Counted from the first letter of the stretch, positions 26,131 to 35,167 are shown. The stretch: DNA of 64,000 nucleotides from Bacteroides sp. OM05-12 (GCF_003438995.1 NZ_QSUN01000013.1:37276-101275), one strand, 5' to 3'. Notes: generated by a model not told the origin, from the letters alone. Numbers and translations: made by a program.

Positions 26131-27478
26131 ATAGTTTGATGCCGTATTCCTCAATCTTCCGATAAAGAGTCGTCAGCCCTATTTTCAGCAGACGTGCAGT
26201 CTCCGTCTTATTTCCTTTTGTGTATTCTAATACCCGTTGGATATGACGTTTCTCCATGGCAGACAGTTCAAAATCCGAGCAACTTTTGCCGGGAGTTGTT
26301 TCGAAATGCTCGTTCTGCATCTCAATCGGTAAGTCCTGAATGGTTAATCCTTCTTCTCCGCAGACGATGAGGCTGCGTTCGATGACATTACGCAGTTCAC
26401 GTACATTACCTTTCCAGCTGTGTCTTCTCAATGCATCGAAATAATCCGGTGCAATAGTTGAAACTCTCTTGGATAGTTTGGCACAGAAGGATTCAAGGAA
26501 TGCTTTGGCTATTATCTCTATATCTTCCGGGTGTTCCCGTAAAGCAGGCAAGTGTATTTGAAATACGGACAGGCGGTAGAATAAGTCTTCGCGGAAATGA
26601 TTGTCGGCTATCTCCTGTTGCAAGTTACGATTGGTAGCGGCGATGACACGGACGTTTACTTTCGTCGGTTTGGTATCACCTATCTTTATATATTCTCCGG
26701 ATTCCAGAATACGTAAGAGTTTAGCTTGCAGGTCGAAGGCCATTTCACCGATCTCGTCTAAGAAGATGGTTCCGTTGTTTGCTTCTTCAAACAAACCTTT
26801 TTTATCTTTCATTGCCCCTGTAAACGAACCTGCTTTATGACCGAACATTTCGCTTTCCAACAGTTCCTTGCTGAACGCCGAACAGTTGACGGCAACGAAT
26901 GCTCTGCTCTTTCTCGGACTGTTTTGATGGATGGCTTGTGCAAAAACCTCTTTCCCTGTTCCTGTTTCTCCGGTCAGGAGTACGGGCACATCGGTTTGCG
27001 AAACCTTTTGGGCTAATAATATAGCATCTTTAATAGCTTTGGAATTACCTAAGATCGAATTGAATGAATATTTCTTTCCTACTTGTTTCTCGAGTTGTTC
27101 CACCCGTTTATTCATCTGCGCTTTTTCCATGGCACGGCTGATAAGGGGGATAATCTTGTTATTGTCATCGCCTTTTGTGATATAATCGAACGCTCCGTTT
27201 TTGATGGCTTGAACCCCGTCCGGAATGTTCCCGTGGGCAGTAAGCAAGATGACTTCTGTTAAAGGAAATTGCTTTTTAATGGCGGTGACTAGTTCCACAC
27301 CGTTACCGTCGGGCAAGAATACATCGCATAGTACAACTTCGGGACTTTGTATCTCCAGTTGTTTCATTCCCGATTTGCAGTCTGCGGCTTGATAGGTTTC
27401 ATATCCTTCCAATTCCATCATACGGGATAGCAGGTGGCGGATTTGTTGTTCGTCGTCTATTATAAGTATTTTGTTCAT
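26129..27478 (-). CDS. Sigma-54-dependent response regulator (NtrC family)
   Basis: This is a phosphorylation-controlled activator of sigma-54 promoters. The order is receiver (about 1-120, phospho-acceptor D52 in VVLCDVFLPDGNG), an AAA+ domain (Walker A GETGTGKE at 170-177, DEIGEM near 241), and a Fis-type helix-turn-helix at the C-terminus (GNKTETARLLKIGLTTLYRKIEE). The sigma-54 contact loop is GSFTGA (217-222) rather than the usual GAFTGA, a mild substitution. The length of 449 is normal. No histidine kinase lies beside it. Two sigma-54 promoters with tandem upstream sites occur in this window, both for kdp genes, and a similar half-site lies upstream of this gene (27657-27674). Control of kdp by this protein is an inference. 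Confidence 0.94.
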   Translation of the reverse strand: MNKILIIDDEQQIRHLLSRMMELEGYETYQAADCKSGMKQLEIQSPEVVLCDVFLPDGNGVELVTAIKKQFPLTEVILLTAHGNIPDGVQAIKNGAFDYITKGDDNNKIIPLISRAMEKAQMNKRVEQLEKQVGKKYSFNSILGNSKAIKDAILLAQKVSQTDVPVLLTGETGTGKEVFAQAIHQNSPRKSRAFVAVNCSAFSKELLESEMFGHKAGSFTGAMKDKKGLFEEANNGTIFLDEIGEMAFDLQAKLLRILESGEYIKIGDTKPTKVNVRVIAATNRNLQQEIADNHFREDLFYRLSVFQIHLPALREHPEDIEIIAKAFLESFCAKLSKRVSTIAPDYFDALRRHSWKGNVRELRNVIERSLIVCGEEGLTIQDLPIEMQNEHFETTPGKSCSDFELSAMEKRHIQRVLEYTKGNKTETARLLKIGLTTLYRKIEEYGIKL

Positions 27479-27656
27479 TCTGCTTGTAGATAAAGTAAGA
27501 ATGTTGCAAAAATACTGTTTTTTGTTGATGTACCTACTTTTTTAATTCTATTTATGATTGGTATGCCATTTGATCTTTTTAAGTAGAAAGGTAATGAAAA
27601 AGGTGGTAAAAGTACGTGGAAACTGCTCTTAGGGCAGGCGATGGCTTTAATTCTTC

Positions 27657-27674
27657 TTTTCATTTTGATAAAAG
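27657..27674. promoter_or_regulatory. Copy of the kdp upstream half-site near the regulator gene
   Basis: TTTTCATTTTGATAAAAG shares the 11-mer TTTTCATTTTG with the sites at 2203 and 21840. It lies between the divergent sigma-54 regulator and the aspartokinase-like gene, and may be an autoregulatory site. Confidence 0.35.
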
Positions 27675-27724
27675 CCTTTTATAATGGAAGGGTATAGAGA
27701 ATATAAATAGAAAATATACGGAAT

Positions 27725-29008
27725 ATGAAAGTTCTTAATTTTGACGGAGAAGCATTAAGCTCGGTAAAGAGCATTAAAGAGGTAGTAAAATTGGTATCGG
27801 ATAATGAACCTAAGATTGTAGTCTTTTCTTCGGTTGCAGGAGTGAAGGAACATTTGGAACAGGTTTCTTTTCATCTGTTTAACAGAGAACCGGAGAAAGC
27901 ACATGATGTTATTACGAAATTGGAGTTCTATTTTACCGAGTTGTTGAATAACCTGCTCGATGATGAAGCGATACGCAAAGAAGCCATTGATTATATGTTG
28001 GATCGTTTTAACTCCATCTGGAAATTTATCAGGGGACGATTCACGGCGGCAGAGGAAAGAGAAGTGGTGGCGCAAGGAACATTGATCAGTACGGCGTTGT
28101 TCGGATTTTACCTGAGAGAGCATCATGTTCCGAATGTGATGCTTCCGGCAACGGATTTTATGCAACTGACCTTGAACCGGGAACCTGAAAAAGATTTTAT
28201 GAAAGAAAAGTTGGGCGGTATGTTACGGGCATATCCGGATAATAAGTTGTTTATTACTCAAAATAATCTTTGTATGAATGCTTATGGAGAGGTAGATTGT
28301 TGGCATTCGGAGATATACCCCGCCGCTTTGATTGCTGAAGCTATAAATGCAGACGAACTTCAGATTTGGTCGGATTATCCATTGGATATCAGCAATAAGG
28401 CTGTGAGGTATGCTACGCGCAATCTTAGCTTTGATGAAGCAGAGGAGTTGTCTTTCTATGAGAAACATATACCGTCTGCCGATGATCTTGCTCCGGTCAG
28501 CTCCGCACAGATTCCGGTACGGTTGCTTAATATAAACTCACCGGAGCATGCTGATATTTTAATTTCCGGTCAATCGGATACGGAGTCGGTGAAGGCTGTT
28601 GCATCCAAGGATTCGGTCATGTTCTTAAAGCTGGAGTCGACTAATGTTCTTCGTTCCGGACTTTTTCTGAGCAAAGTATTTGATGTGCTGGCTAAATATA
28701 AAGCGTCCGTCTGCTTAGTGTCTACTTCGGCAACAGATGTCTCGCTGGCTATGGAAAGGAGTAAAGTACTTTCCTCTATTATCAGGGAGTTAACCAGATA
28801 TACGTTGGTTAGGGTAGAAGACCGGATGTCAATCGTTAGTATTATAGGTAATATGAGGTGGCAATGTTCTGATTTTGCAGATCATGTATTGGGAGCTTTA
28901 AAGGGGATTCCTGTCCGCATGATTTCTTATGGCGGAAGTAACCATAACCTTTCATTTATAGTAAGAACGACGGATAAGAGCCGTGCCATCCAATTGCTTA
29001 ATCTATAA
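27725..29008 (+). CDS. Aspartokinase homologue with degenerate catalytic motifs
   Basis: The fold is that of a lysine/threonine-pathway aspartokinase (LysC/ThrA), with a kinase domain (about 1-285) and two C-terminal ACT domains (VMFLKLESTNVLRSGLFLSKVFDVL and onward). Catalytic motifs are altered: the family KFGGTS start is NFDGEA here (about 5-10), so the phosphate-binding Lys is Asn; the GGSD region is CWHSEIYPAA (192-201); the DGV..DPR loop and the GAKVLHP block are lost (WSDYPLDISNK, YEKHIPSA). Helical scaffold segments such as FITQNNLCMNAYGEVD are kept. It is 427 residues, close to normal. It lies divergent from the sigma-54 regulator. It is probably not a working kinase, but it could bind amino acids through ACT or regulate a paralogue. 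Annotation as an active aspartokinase would be doubtful. Confidence 0.85.
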   Translation: MKVLNFDGEALSSVKSIKEVVKLVSDNEPKIVVFSSVAGVKEHLEQVSFHLFNREPEKAHDVITKLEFYFTELLNNLLDDEAIRKEAIDYMLDRFNSIWKFIRGRFTAAEEREVVAQGTLISTALFGFYLREHHVPNVMLPATDFMQLTLNREPEKDFMKEKLGGMLRAYPDNKLFITQNNLCMNAYGEVDCWHSEIYPAALIAEAINADELQIWSDYPLDISNKAVRYATRNLSFDEAEELSFYEKHIPSADDLAPVSSAQIPVRLLNINSPEHADILISGQSDTESVKAVASKDSVMFLKLESTNVLRSGLFLSKVFDVLAKYKASVCLVSTSATDVSLAMERSKVLSSIIRELTRYTLVRVEDRMSIVSIIGNMRWQCSDFADHVLGALKGIPVRMISYGGSNHNLSFIVRTTDKSRAIQLLNL

Positions 29009-29012
29009 AACA

Positions 29013-29052
29013 GAAAAGAGCCTTGAGGCTGTTTGCCTGCAAGACTCTTTTC
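29013..29052. terminator. Bidirectional terminator
   Basis: AAAAGAG...CTTG pairs with CAAG...CTCTTTT around an inner GGC/GCC stem, with A and T tracts at both ends. It lies between the convergent aspartokinase-like and barrel genes. Confidence 0.7.
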
Positions 29053-29074
29053 GAATTAGTAGAAAATTATATGA

Positions 29075-29704
29075 TTAGAATGCAACACCGAGTCGGAAAC
29101 CGATATTGTTCATACCGTCTACGTCATAGTGCATGACGGAACCTTTGTTCGTTGAATAGGTGTAATAAAGTGCTACATGGAATCCGAACGAGTTGTTGGC
29201 GAACGGATAAATGTTCATACCTATTTCGGGAGATGCGTAGAAACCCCAAGTCTTGTCTCTGACTTCCAGAATGTAAAAGTCGGAAGCGAACTTTGTAAAG
29301 TTGGCACCCAGTTTCACTCCGATGTAAGGCTGGCACACGCCGTCACTGAAACGATACCTTGCTGTGGCACCGAAAGGCAACTGGAATATGGTGTGTTGCT
29401 GGTCGGTAGTGACAGTGGATGTTTCGTCTACAGGGAATGTCTCACGGGGGATATACTCGTTATTCGTATGGTAATTCAAGAATAAGCCCAAGCCGAAGTT
29501 CGGTGCTACATAATAACCGCCTTCGAAGTTCATACCCCATCCGCTGGCTCTGTCCGAGAAATGCGTCTTCATCGGAGCATTGAATTGCCAGTCTATATTG
29601 TAAAACGTATTGGGGTTGATTTGTGCATTTGCCGGAAGGGCAAAAGCAACAGCTATGGCTGCTATTGCCATTAGTCTGACTGATATATATTTTAAAGTTT
29701 TCAT
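29075..29704 (-). CDS. Outer-membrane beta-barrel protein
   Basis: This is a 209-residue protein with a signal peptide (MAIAAIAVAFALPANAQ) and alternating hydrophobic/polar strands: GWGMNFEGGYYVAPNFGLGLFLNYHT, LPFGATARYRF, YIGVKLGANF, PEIGMNIYPF. It ends in Phe after GFRLGVAF, as in barrels inserted by BAM. It resembles small porin-like or OmpW/PorT-type barrels. The DUF4136 lipoprotein gene lies 31 bases upstream on the same strand, so the two are probably co-transcribed. Function unknown beyond outer-membrane location. Confidence 0.82.
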   Translation of the reverse strand: MKTLKYISVRLMAIAAIAVAFALPANAQINPNTFYNIDWQFNAPMKTHFSDRASGWGMNFEGGYYVAPNFGLGLFLNYHTNNEYIPRETFPVDETSTVTTDQQHTIFQLPFGATARYRFSDGVCQPYIGVKLGANFTKFASDFYILEVRDKTWGFYASPEIGMNIYPFANNSFGFHVALYYTYSTNKGSVMHYDVDGMNNIGFRLGVAF

Positions 29705-29735
29705 AATTAATCTGTTTTATTAAGTTCAACTCTGT

Positions 29736-30386
29736 TTATCTGGCATTTCCTTTTACATAAGGCGATTGGGCGAATGCCTGATTGATACCTCTCACTGTAT
29801 AAGTCATGTTGACCTTGTTGGAAGAAGTAAGCAATCCGCTGATGTAGCTGTTCCAGATTACCGGAAGTTTGGCTTCCTTGCCTTCGGGAGCTTTCAGGTT
29901 TATCATGTCAGTCAGTAATGAACCGGTACTGTAGCTGTAAGTCACAGGATAAGGATAGTACCAGTATCCCCAGTTACCCCAGTAGTATGAATTCCAGTAT
30001 CCCGGATATCCCCACCACCAGTAAGGATCGTTGTAACCATTGTTGTAAGTGGTAAAGTAATGCGTGCTGGCAATGTAGCTTACTTGTAAACCAAGATCGG
30101 CATCCTCTTTCTCCGCTACCCGTGTATAGCCTCTTTCGCTCATATTCGTAACGAATGCGCCTACAATTTCTTTCGCATTATCTCCGGTCCAGTATTCAGG
30201 TTTTTCTTTATCACCGATCACCATGACACTGTCAGGCAGGTAATACGTAGTAAAACTTGCAAAGTCAGCTTGCTTGTCGTAATTAGTAAACACCAAATAC
30301 TCATTGTCCAGTTTAGACAGATCGGGGTCTTTTTCACAAGCCATAAAAGCGAAGACCGCGATTAAGATAGGAACTAATTTTTTCAT
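29736..30386 (-). CDS. DUF4136-family lipoprotein
   Basis: This is a 216-residue lipoprotein: the signal peptide ends FMACEKDP with lipobox Cys at about 17. The DUF4136 pattern is visible: YDKQADFASFTTYYLPDS at the N-terminus, VGAFVTNMSERGYTRVAEKEDADLGLQVSY in the middle and a C-terminal WNSYISGLL block. It has a striking Trp/Tyr/Gly insert (NDPYWWWGYPGYWNSYYWGN and on), which is frequent in Bacteroides members. It lies directly upstream of the barrel gene. Location is probably the outer membrane; role unknown. Confidence 0.85.
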   Translation of the reverse strand: MKKLVPILIAVFAFMACEKDPDLSKLDNEYLVFTNYDKQADFASFTTYYLPDSVMVIGDKEKPEYWTGDNAKEIVGAFVTNMSERGYTRVAEKEDADLGLQVSYIASTHYFTTYNNGYNDPYWWWGYPGYWNSYYWGNWGYWYYPYPVTYSYSTGSLLTDMINLKAPEGKEAKLPVIWNSYISGLLTSSNKVNMTYTVRGINQAFAQSPYVKGNAR

Positions 30387-30540
30387 GTTCTTTTTCGTTT
30401 AAGTTAAAATTCTATTGATCTCTTTGTTTTTCCTTTTGGAATTATGCAGTAGAAACAAGGTGCAATATGAAATGTTTACGTTTTAATAATTTTTTTGATT
30501 TAAAGATAAATACACACTGCTGTTTTGTTTCCCCTTAAAT

Positions 30541-30750
30541 GATACACCCCGCATTAACAGGAGGGATGCGGAGGATTAAGCGATAATTTACGAGCATTAA
30601 GTTGTTTTGTCCGTAAGGTTATTCTTTTAAATGCGAAAGGTTTTATCGTTTGACCATGCTCATCTTTCCGTTTAGCCCGGCTCAAACGATAGGTTCCCCA
30701 TGGTGAAACGCAAGATCGCCCGAAGCCGAGCGGAATAAACTTCCGATTGC
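30541..30750 (-). ncRNA. Candidate structured RNA (6S/Bacteroidales-1-like?)
   Basis: A minus-strand promoter (TATCTTTG, 30764-30757, with TTGAC about 20 bases upstream) starts a transcript near 30750. Local hairpins follow: CGGAA/TTCCG, GCTCG/CGGGC, a 10-bp long-range stem TATCGTTTGA with TCAAACGATA enclosing about 30 bases, and CCGCAT/ATGCGG near the 3' end. No plausible protein is encoded. Length of about 200 bases and a lone strong promoter resemble the Bacteroidales-1 (6S-like) RNA, but I cannot verify identity by eye. The 3' end is uncertain because no T-run follows the last hairpin. Confidence 0.45.
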
Positions 30751-30756
30751 TTGTTA

Positions 30757-30764
30757 CAAAGATA
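30757..30764 (-). promoter_or_regulatory. -7 element of the candidate structured RNA
   Basis: CAAAGATA on the plus strand reads TATCTTTG on the minus strand. It is preceded by TTGAC at the expected distance. Confidence 0.55.
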
Positions 30765-30924
30765 CGACATAAAAAAGCGTTTGTCAAGTACCCTGAGCCA
30801 TCCAAGCTCTCCCCAAATAGATAAGTACCTATCAGACATCCCTATAGCTTGTTAATAACTTTGTATTCCTGATGGAAACCGATTAAAACCTTAATTCTGT
30901 TTTCAATACAAATAACGATGTGTT

Positions 30925-30960
30925 TTATACCCATATATCTATATAGATATATGGGTATAA
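30925..30960. repeat. Perfect 36-bp palindrome
   Basis: The 18 bases TTATACCCATATATCTAT are followed at once by their exact reverse complement, without a loop. It lies in the 900-base gene-free stretch before the AT-rich secreted-protein cluster. The rest of 30800-31300 shows only AT-rich sequence with no gene that I can support. Confidence 0.85.
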
Positions 30961-31299
30961 GTTTGGAGATTTTATTTTACATTAGATTATAATCCTTATT
31001 TTTAATAGATAAATGATAGGACTATTTTTCAAAAGAGAGGATGTTTATTCGGCAATATTGGTAATCGATATAAAAACTTAAATAATTTTCGATTATATCA
31101 TTTAGAGTCATAACAAGAAAATACAGGATAGTACCTTACAATTATCGCTAATTTATGTTCACTTTTTCACATTTTGCGATGTCCAACTAAATGGGATATC
31201 TATTTTGTATAAAACTAAAAAAGATTTGGACGCTATTAAAATAAAGCCGGAAATAAAAATGCTGTAATTTGTAACCGTTTTGTTAAACCTGATTAAGAA

Positions 31300-33012
31300 A
31301 TGTCTTATACGATGAAGAACTCTTTTTCATATTTTTGCTTAGGTATTATTGCATTACAGTATTTTGGATGCGTATTTAACACACATCTAATGCTAGTTCC
31401 GCCGCTTTCCAATTATTTCACTTTCACACTGTGTAGCATTTTATTATGCATATTAGCAGTGTATAAATATTCTGCTTGTATACCAACTGGAAAACTATCA
31501 TTTTTAGTTTTATTATGGTGCATTTATATAAGCGTGCATACTTTATTCATGGTAAACCAAGCTGATTATTATATACCTGTTTATTTGACATGCAGTTTGG
31601 GGATGTATATGGCTTTTTGTTTACTATTTACGCATGATACGTCTTTGCGTTTAAAAACAAGTTCTATAATTCTTACTATAGCCTTTTTTCAATCAGTCTA
31701 TTGCTTGTTTCAGTTTGTCGGAATTGCAGAATCCCTATCTCCTTATTTTAAGATAACAGGAAGTTTTAGTAATCCAAATGTATCAGCCATGCAAATTGCA
31801 GCCTCATTACCACTTTTCACCCGGATAAAAAAACATAAGTTACTTTACACGGGCAGCCTTCTTCTGTGCTTTTTCGCTTTACTGATCCTAAATTGCCGAA
31901 CTGCTTGGATAGGTGCTGCCTTTTATATTCTTTTCAACTTATACACCCATTACGAATTTTACCTAAAAAATGTCTATAAACGATTGACGCTATGTAAAAA
32001 GCTGTCAGTTGTATTATTATTTATCGGTTTATTCATCATTGTATCAGGTTTTCTTTTCCAATATAAACAAACGTCTTCCGACAGTAGGCTCGCTATATGG
32101 AACCAATGCATAGAGATGGTCGGGCAACATCCTCTCAAAGGTTACGGATATGGAATGTTTGAAAAAGAATATAATCTATTTCGACCTACGGCATCCCAAG
32201 TTTTTATGGCATACAATGACTATTTGGAACAAGCTGTAGAAGGAGGTATAATCGGATTCCTTTTCTTTCTTATTTTTATTTGCTGGCTTCTCACCAGTTC
32301 GATCCGTTGCAAAGACAAAATCGCAGTCTGTGGGTTATGGCTCATTGCTATTATGGGATTATTCAATTTTATTGTAAATGCTTTCCCCGTTTGGTATTTA
32401 TTTCTATTTTATGCAGCCTCCGTCTTTATTGATACAAATAAACTTTATTTCATAACTATAGGCAAAAAGTCAAAAGCTATCATGCTGACTTTATTTACCA
32501 TTTTCCTCTTTAACCATGGGCGTATCGCCTATTATCAAACAGAAGCCAAAGCACATATCGATAAGATTAATAAAAATGTGATTGATAAAAAACATATCCT
32601 TACTCTTCTCAATGATGATTATACGGTTTTGGATAACTCACCCTATTTCTTAGACGCTTATAGTCATATACTATATTATTATGAAGAATATGCCGAAGCT
32701 ATCCCCATACATATTCAGGCTTTAAATTATACTTCAACTCCGTCCATTTATATCCGTTTAGGTAAATGTTACCGAATGGAAAAAGAATATACAAAAGCAG
32801 AAGGGGCTTTCCTTACTGCTTCCCACATTCTGCCATCCAATTTCGAGTCAAGATATCTGCTTATGTCTCTGTATGGAGAAACCGGTCAAACAAAAAAACA
32901 AGCGGATATGGCATACGAGATTATTGAATTGAGGCCCAGAATTCCTTCTAAAAAAGTGGAAGAATATAAACTGAAAGCTTATGAAATAATCAAAGAAATG
33001 CAACAACATTAA
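31300..33012 (+). CDS. O-antigen-ligase-like (Wzy_C) membrane protein with TPR tail
   Basis: This is a polytopic inner-membrane protein of 570 residues (starts at 31300 or 31312). About ten helices fill residues 5-400. The periplasmic signature of the Wzy_C/WaaL/PglL superfamily is visible: an Arg-bearing RTAWIGA turn, SRLAIWNQCIEMVGQHPLKGYGYGMF and DYLEQAVEGGIIGF. The C-terminal part (about 450-565) has TPR-like helices (YIRLGKCYRMEKEYTKAEGAF). Members attach polysaccharide or oligosaccharide to lipid A or to proteins. It heads a run of secreted-protein genes, only 11 bases before the next, which makes a link between glycan transfer and those proteins attractive but unproven. Base composition is AT-rich relative to the kdp genes. 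Confidence 0.85.
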   Translation: MSYTMKNSFSYFCLGIIALQYFGCVFNTHLMLVPPLSNYFTFTLCSILLCILAVYKYSACIPTGKLSFLVLLWCIYISVHTLFMVNQADYYIPVYLTCSLGMYMAFCLLFTHDTSLRLKTSSIILTIAFFQSVYCLFQFVGIAESLSPYFKITGSFSNPNVSAMQIAASLPLFTRIKKHKLLYTGSLLLCFFALLILNCRTAWIGAAFYILFNLYTHYEFYLKNVYKRLTLCKKLSVVLLFIGLFIIVSGFLFQYKQTSSDSRLAIWNQCIEMVGQHPLKGYGYGMFEKEYNLFRPTASQVFMAYNDYLEQAVEGGIIGFLFFLIFICWLLTSSIRCKDKIAVCGLWLIAIMGLFNFIVNAFPVWYLFLFYAASVFIDTNKLYFITIGKKSKAIMLTLFTIFLFNHGRIAYYQTEAKAHIDKINKNVIDKKHILTLLNDDYTVLDNSPYFLDAYSHILYYYEEYAEAIPIHIQALNYTSTPSIYIRLGKCYRMEKEYTKAEGAFLTASHILPSNFESRYLLMSLYGETGQTKKQADMAYEIIELRPRIPSKKVEEYKLKAYEIIKEMQQH

Positions 33013-33023
33013 ATAAAATAATT

Positions 33024-34526
33024 ATGAAAATTCACCGTATCGTTTTTTTATCTTTATGCAGTCTAATCTCTGTCTGCCTACTTGCTTCTACCTATCCGTC
33101 AGACATTGAATCCGTTCTTCGGAAATCGGGACAAAACCGAAAAGAATTAGAAAGAGCAATCGAATATTTCAGAAAAGACAAACAAAAACAGGAAGCTATA
33201 TTCTTTCTCATCCGGAATATGGATATTCATTATTCAGAATATATTGAGTGGAAAGCTCCGGATGGAAAAACAGTCCCGTTTAACGAGTTGGAATATCCGA
33301 CTTATAAAGAGGCTGTCAAAGCTTTCAAAACGAACTACAGTTCGGCTACGGCATATCGGCAAAAAACGGAAGATATCCATAATGTAACAGCTGATCTTCT
33401 GATAGACAACGTAGAACGAGCTTTCAAAAAATGGAAATCTCCGATTGCCGCCCATTTATCGTTTTCCGATTTTTGCGAGTATTTACTACCTTACCGCAGT
33501 ATGACTGAGAAGTTGGATCCGACATGGCGAAAGAAGTATGAAAATCATTTCGATCATTATTTCAAACAATTGAACAACCCACTCACATTAGCTACAGCCA
33601 TAAGTCTTTATCTTGACAAAACCTTTTTTAGCACATATGCAATAGATCTAAACATATTCGATATTCTATTATCGCCTTCTCAAATATTATTCCGGAAACA
33701 AGGCGGCTGTGAAGATCTTGCAAACTATTGTCTTTTTATTCTACGTTCATTAGGAGTAGCAACTAGTTATGATTTTGTTCCGGAATGGGCAACTAGTATA
33801 GGAAAACACATGTGGAACACTATTATTAGCAAAAATGGGAGAAGAATATCGTTTACTGCAGGAGAAAAAGAAATCAAGGAATTTAAATTGAAACGTGAAC
33901 CGGGTAAAGTAATACGTTGTACTTATTCTAAACAAGAAGAAACTGTAGCTGCACAATTGCCATCAGAAAAAATCCCCAATTCCTATATGCGTTTGCAGAA
34001 CTATATAGATGTTACTTCTGAATACTGGCCTTGCAAAGACATCCCGCTAAACTTGTTTCCTTCACAAGAAAAGTACGCTTTTATCACGGTATTTAATGGA
34101 ATGCAATGGCGTCCGGTATATTATGGAAGGATAAATAACAATAAAACTGTTTTTAGAAAAATGGCTTGCGGGGCTATTTATCTGCCAATGTTTTATCAAG
34201 ACGATGAATTAAAAAATGCATATTATCCCGTCCTCATGGATAAAAAAGGAAATACCCTACTTCTGAAAATAAATCACCAGAAGAAAATAGATTTACGGAT
34301 TCCTGAAAAAGGACAATATCTCATTTACAGGGCAAATAAGAAATACACTCTGTATTATTGGGATGGCGAATGGATTAAAAGCGGAGAAAAAGAAATCGAA
34401 AAGGAAAGGGAGCTCTCATTCTCCGGTCTACCGTCTAACACCGTTTACTTACTTATCCCTGAATATTCGCAAGGTAAAGATCGCCCTTTCACAGTACAGA
34501 GTGACGGGACTCTCCTTTACTGGTAA
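33024..34526 (+). CDS. Secreted transglutaminase-like protein
   Basis: The product has a signal peptide (ending near CLLAS) and a helical N-terminal region. A transglutaminase-like core with Cys229 (RKQGGCEDLANYCLFILRSLG) and His262 (GKHMWNTIISKNG) supplies two of the three expected catalytic residues; an Asp/Asn after His would be the third. After residue 300 it is beta-rich and may hold a binding domain. It is 500 residues. Bacterial proteins of this fold are often proteases or amidases rather than crosslinkers. It is second in the cluster, 30 bases before the next gene. The substrate is unknown; periplasmic or surface location is expected. Confidence 0.8.
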   Translation: MKIHRIVFLSLCSLISVCLLASTYPSDIESVLRKSGQNRKELERAIEYFRKDKQKQEAIFFLIRNMDIHYSEYIEWKAPDGKTVPFNELEYPTYKEAVKAFKTNYSSATAYRQKTEDIHNVTADLLIDNVERAFKKWKSPIAAHLSFSDFCEYLLPYRSMTEKLDPTWRKKYENHFDHYFKQLNNPLTLATAISLYLDKTFFSTYAIDLNIFDILLSPSQILFRKQGGCEDLANYCLFILRSLGVATSYDFVPEWATSIGKHMWNTIISKNGRRISFTAGEKEIKEFKLKREPGKVIRCTYSKQEETVAAQLPSEKIPNSYMRLQNYIDVTSEYWPCKDIPLNLFPSQEKYAFITVFNGMQWRPVYYGRINNNKTVFRKMACGAIYLPMFYQDDELKNAYYPVLMDKKGNTLLLKINHQKKIDLRIPEKGQYLIYRANKKYTLYYWDGEWIKSGEKEIEKERELSFSGLPSNTVYLLIPEYSQGKDRPFTVQSDGTLLYW

Positions 34527-34556
34527 CATAATTATTAATTTAAATTTATTATTATC

Positions 34557-35147
34557 ATGAAAAAAAGTTTTTTTATCGCTGCCTTGGTATTGATAGGTGG
34601 TTGTTGCTGTTTCGGTTGTTTGGCACAGGAGCCTCCTGCAAAAAACAAATCCCGTATAACCAATTATCATTTAGCCTTATATCTGGCAGCACAGAAAAAG
34701 TATGAGCTGACGCAAGAACAGAATGATGCTCTTTATGTCCAATTGTACCAACTGGACAGTATCCTTAACAAAAATCCGAACTATGATCATTGGAAACATG
34801 AACGAACCCACTTACAGAAAATACTGAACGAAAAGCAATACGACATTTTTCTTGGATACAAAAACATAAGCTATGCGCTTTCCGATGCACAAAAAGCATG
34901 GAAGATACTAAAAGATAGAAATCTGACAGAAGGATACGATAGTACGGAAGTTGTTGGCACAATCACCGATTATCGCTTGGAACGTCTGAAACTTTTTGAC
35001 CGTTATGCGTATGACGATCGCACCAAATACGACGAACTAGCCGGAGAATTATATCGAAATTTTTGTCCGAACGCCCTAAGATTGGTAAACCAGATCATTG
35101 ATGTTGAAGAAAAAGAAAAGAGCTATCAAGGTAATATTTCCAAATAA
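34557..35147 (+). CDS. Secreted helical protein of unknown function
   Basis: This 196-residue protein has a signal sequence rich in Cys (LIGGCCCFGCLAQEPP), so a lipoprotein cannot be ruled out. The mature part is charged and helical (LTQEQNDALYVQLYQLDSIL, HERTHLQKILNEKQYDIFLGYKN). I recognise no family. It lies 30 bases after the transglutaminase-like gene and 20 before the Sel1 gene, in the same direction, so it is probably part of the same transcript. Confidence 0.65.
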   Translation: MKKSFFIAALVLIGGCCCFGCLAQEPPAKNKSRITNYHLALYLAAQKKYELTQEQNDALYVQLYQLDSILNKNPNYDHWKHERTHLQKILNEKQYDIFLGYKNISYALSDAQKAWKILKDRNLTEGYDSTEVVGTITDYRLERLKLFDRYAYDDRTKYDELAGELYRNFCPNALRLVNQIIDVEEKEKSYQGNISK

Positions 35148-35167
35148 CAATCTAAATACATTCAAAT

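Noticed and set aside
27558..27573. Possible sigma-54 promoter (TGGTATGCCATTTGAT) upstream of the aspartokinase-like gene
   Set aside because: The -24 box is partly right but the -12 box has GA instead of GC, and it lies 150 bases from the start codon.
30554..30805. 83-codon minus-strand frame in the non-coding stretch
   Set aside because: It starts upstream of the predicted promoter start, and the region is better explained as a structured RNA.
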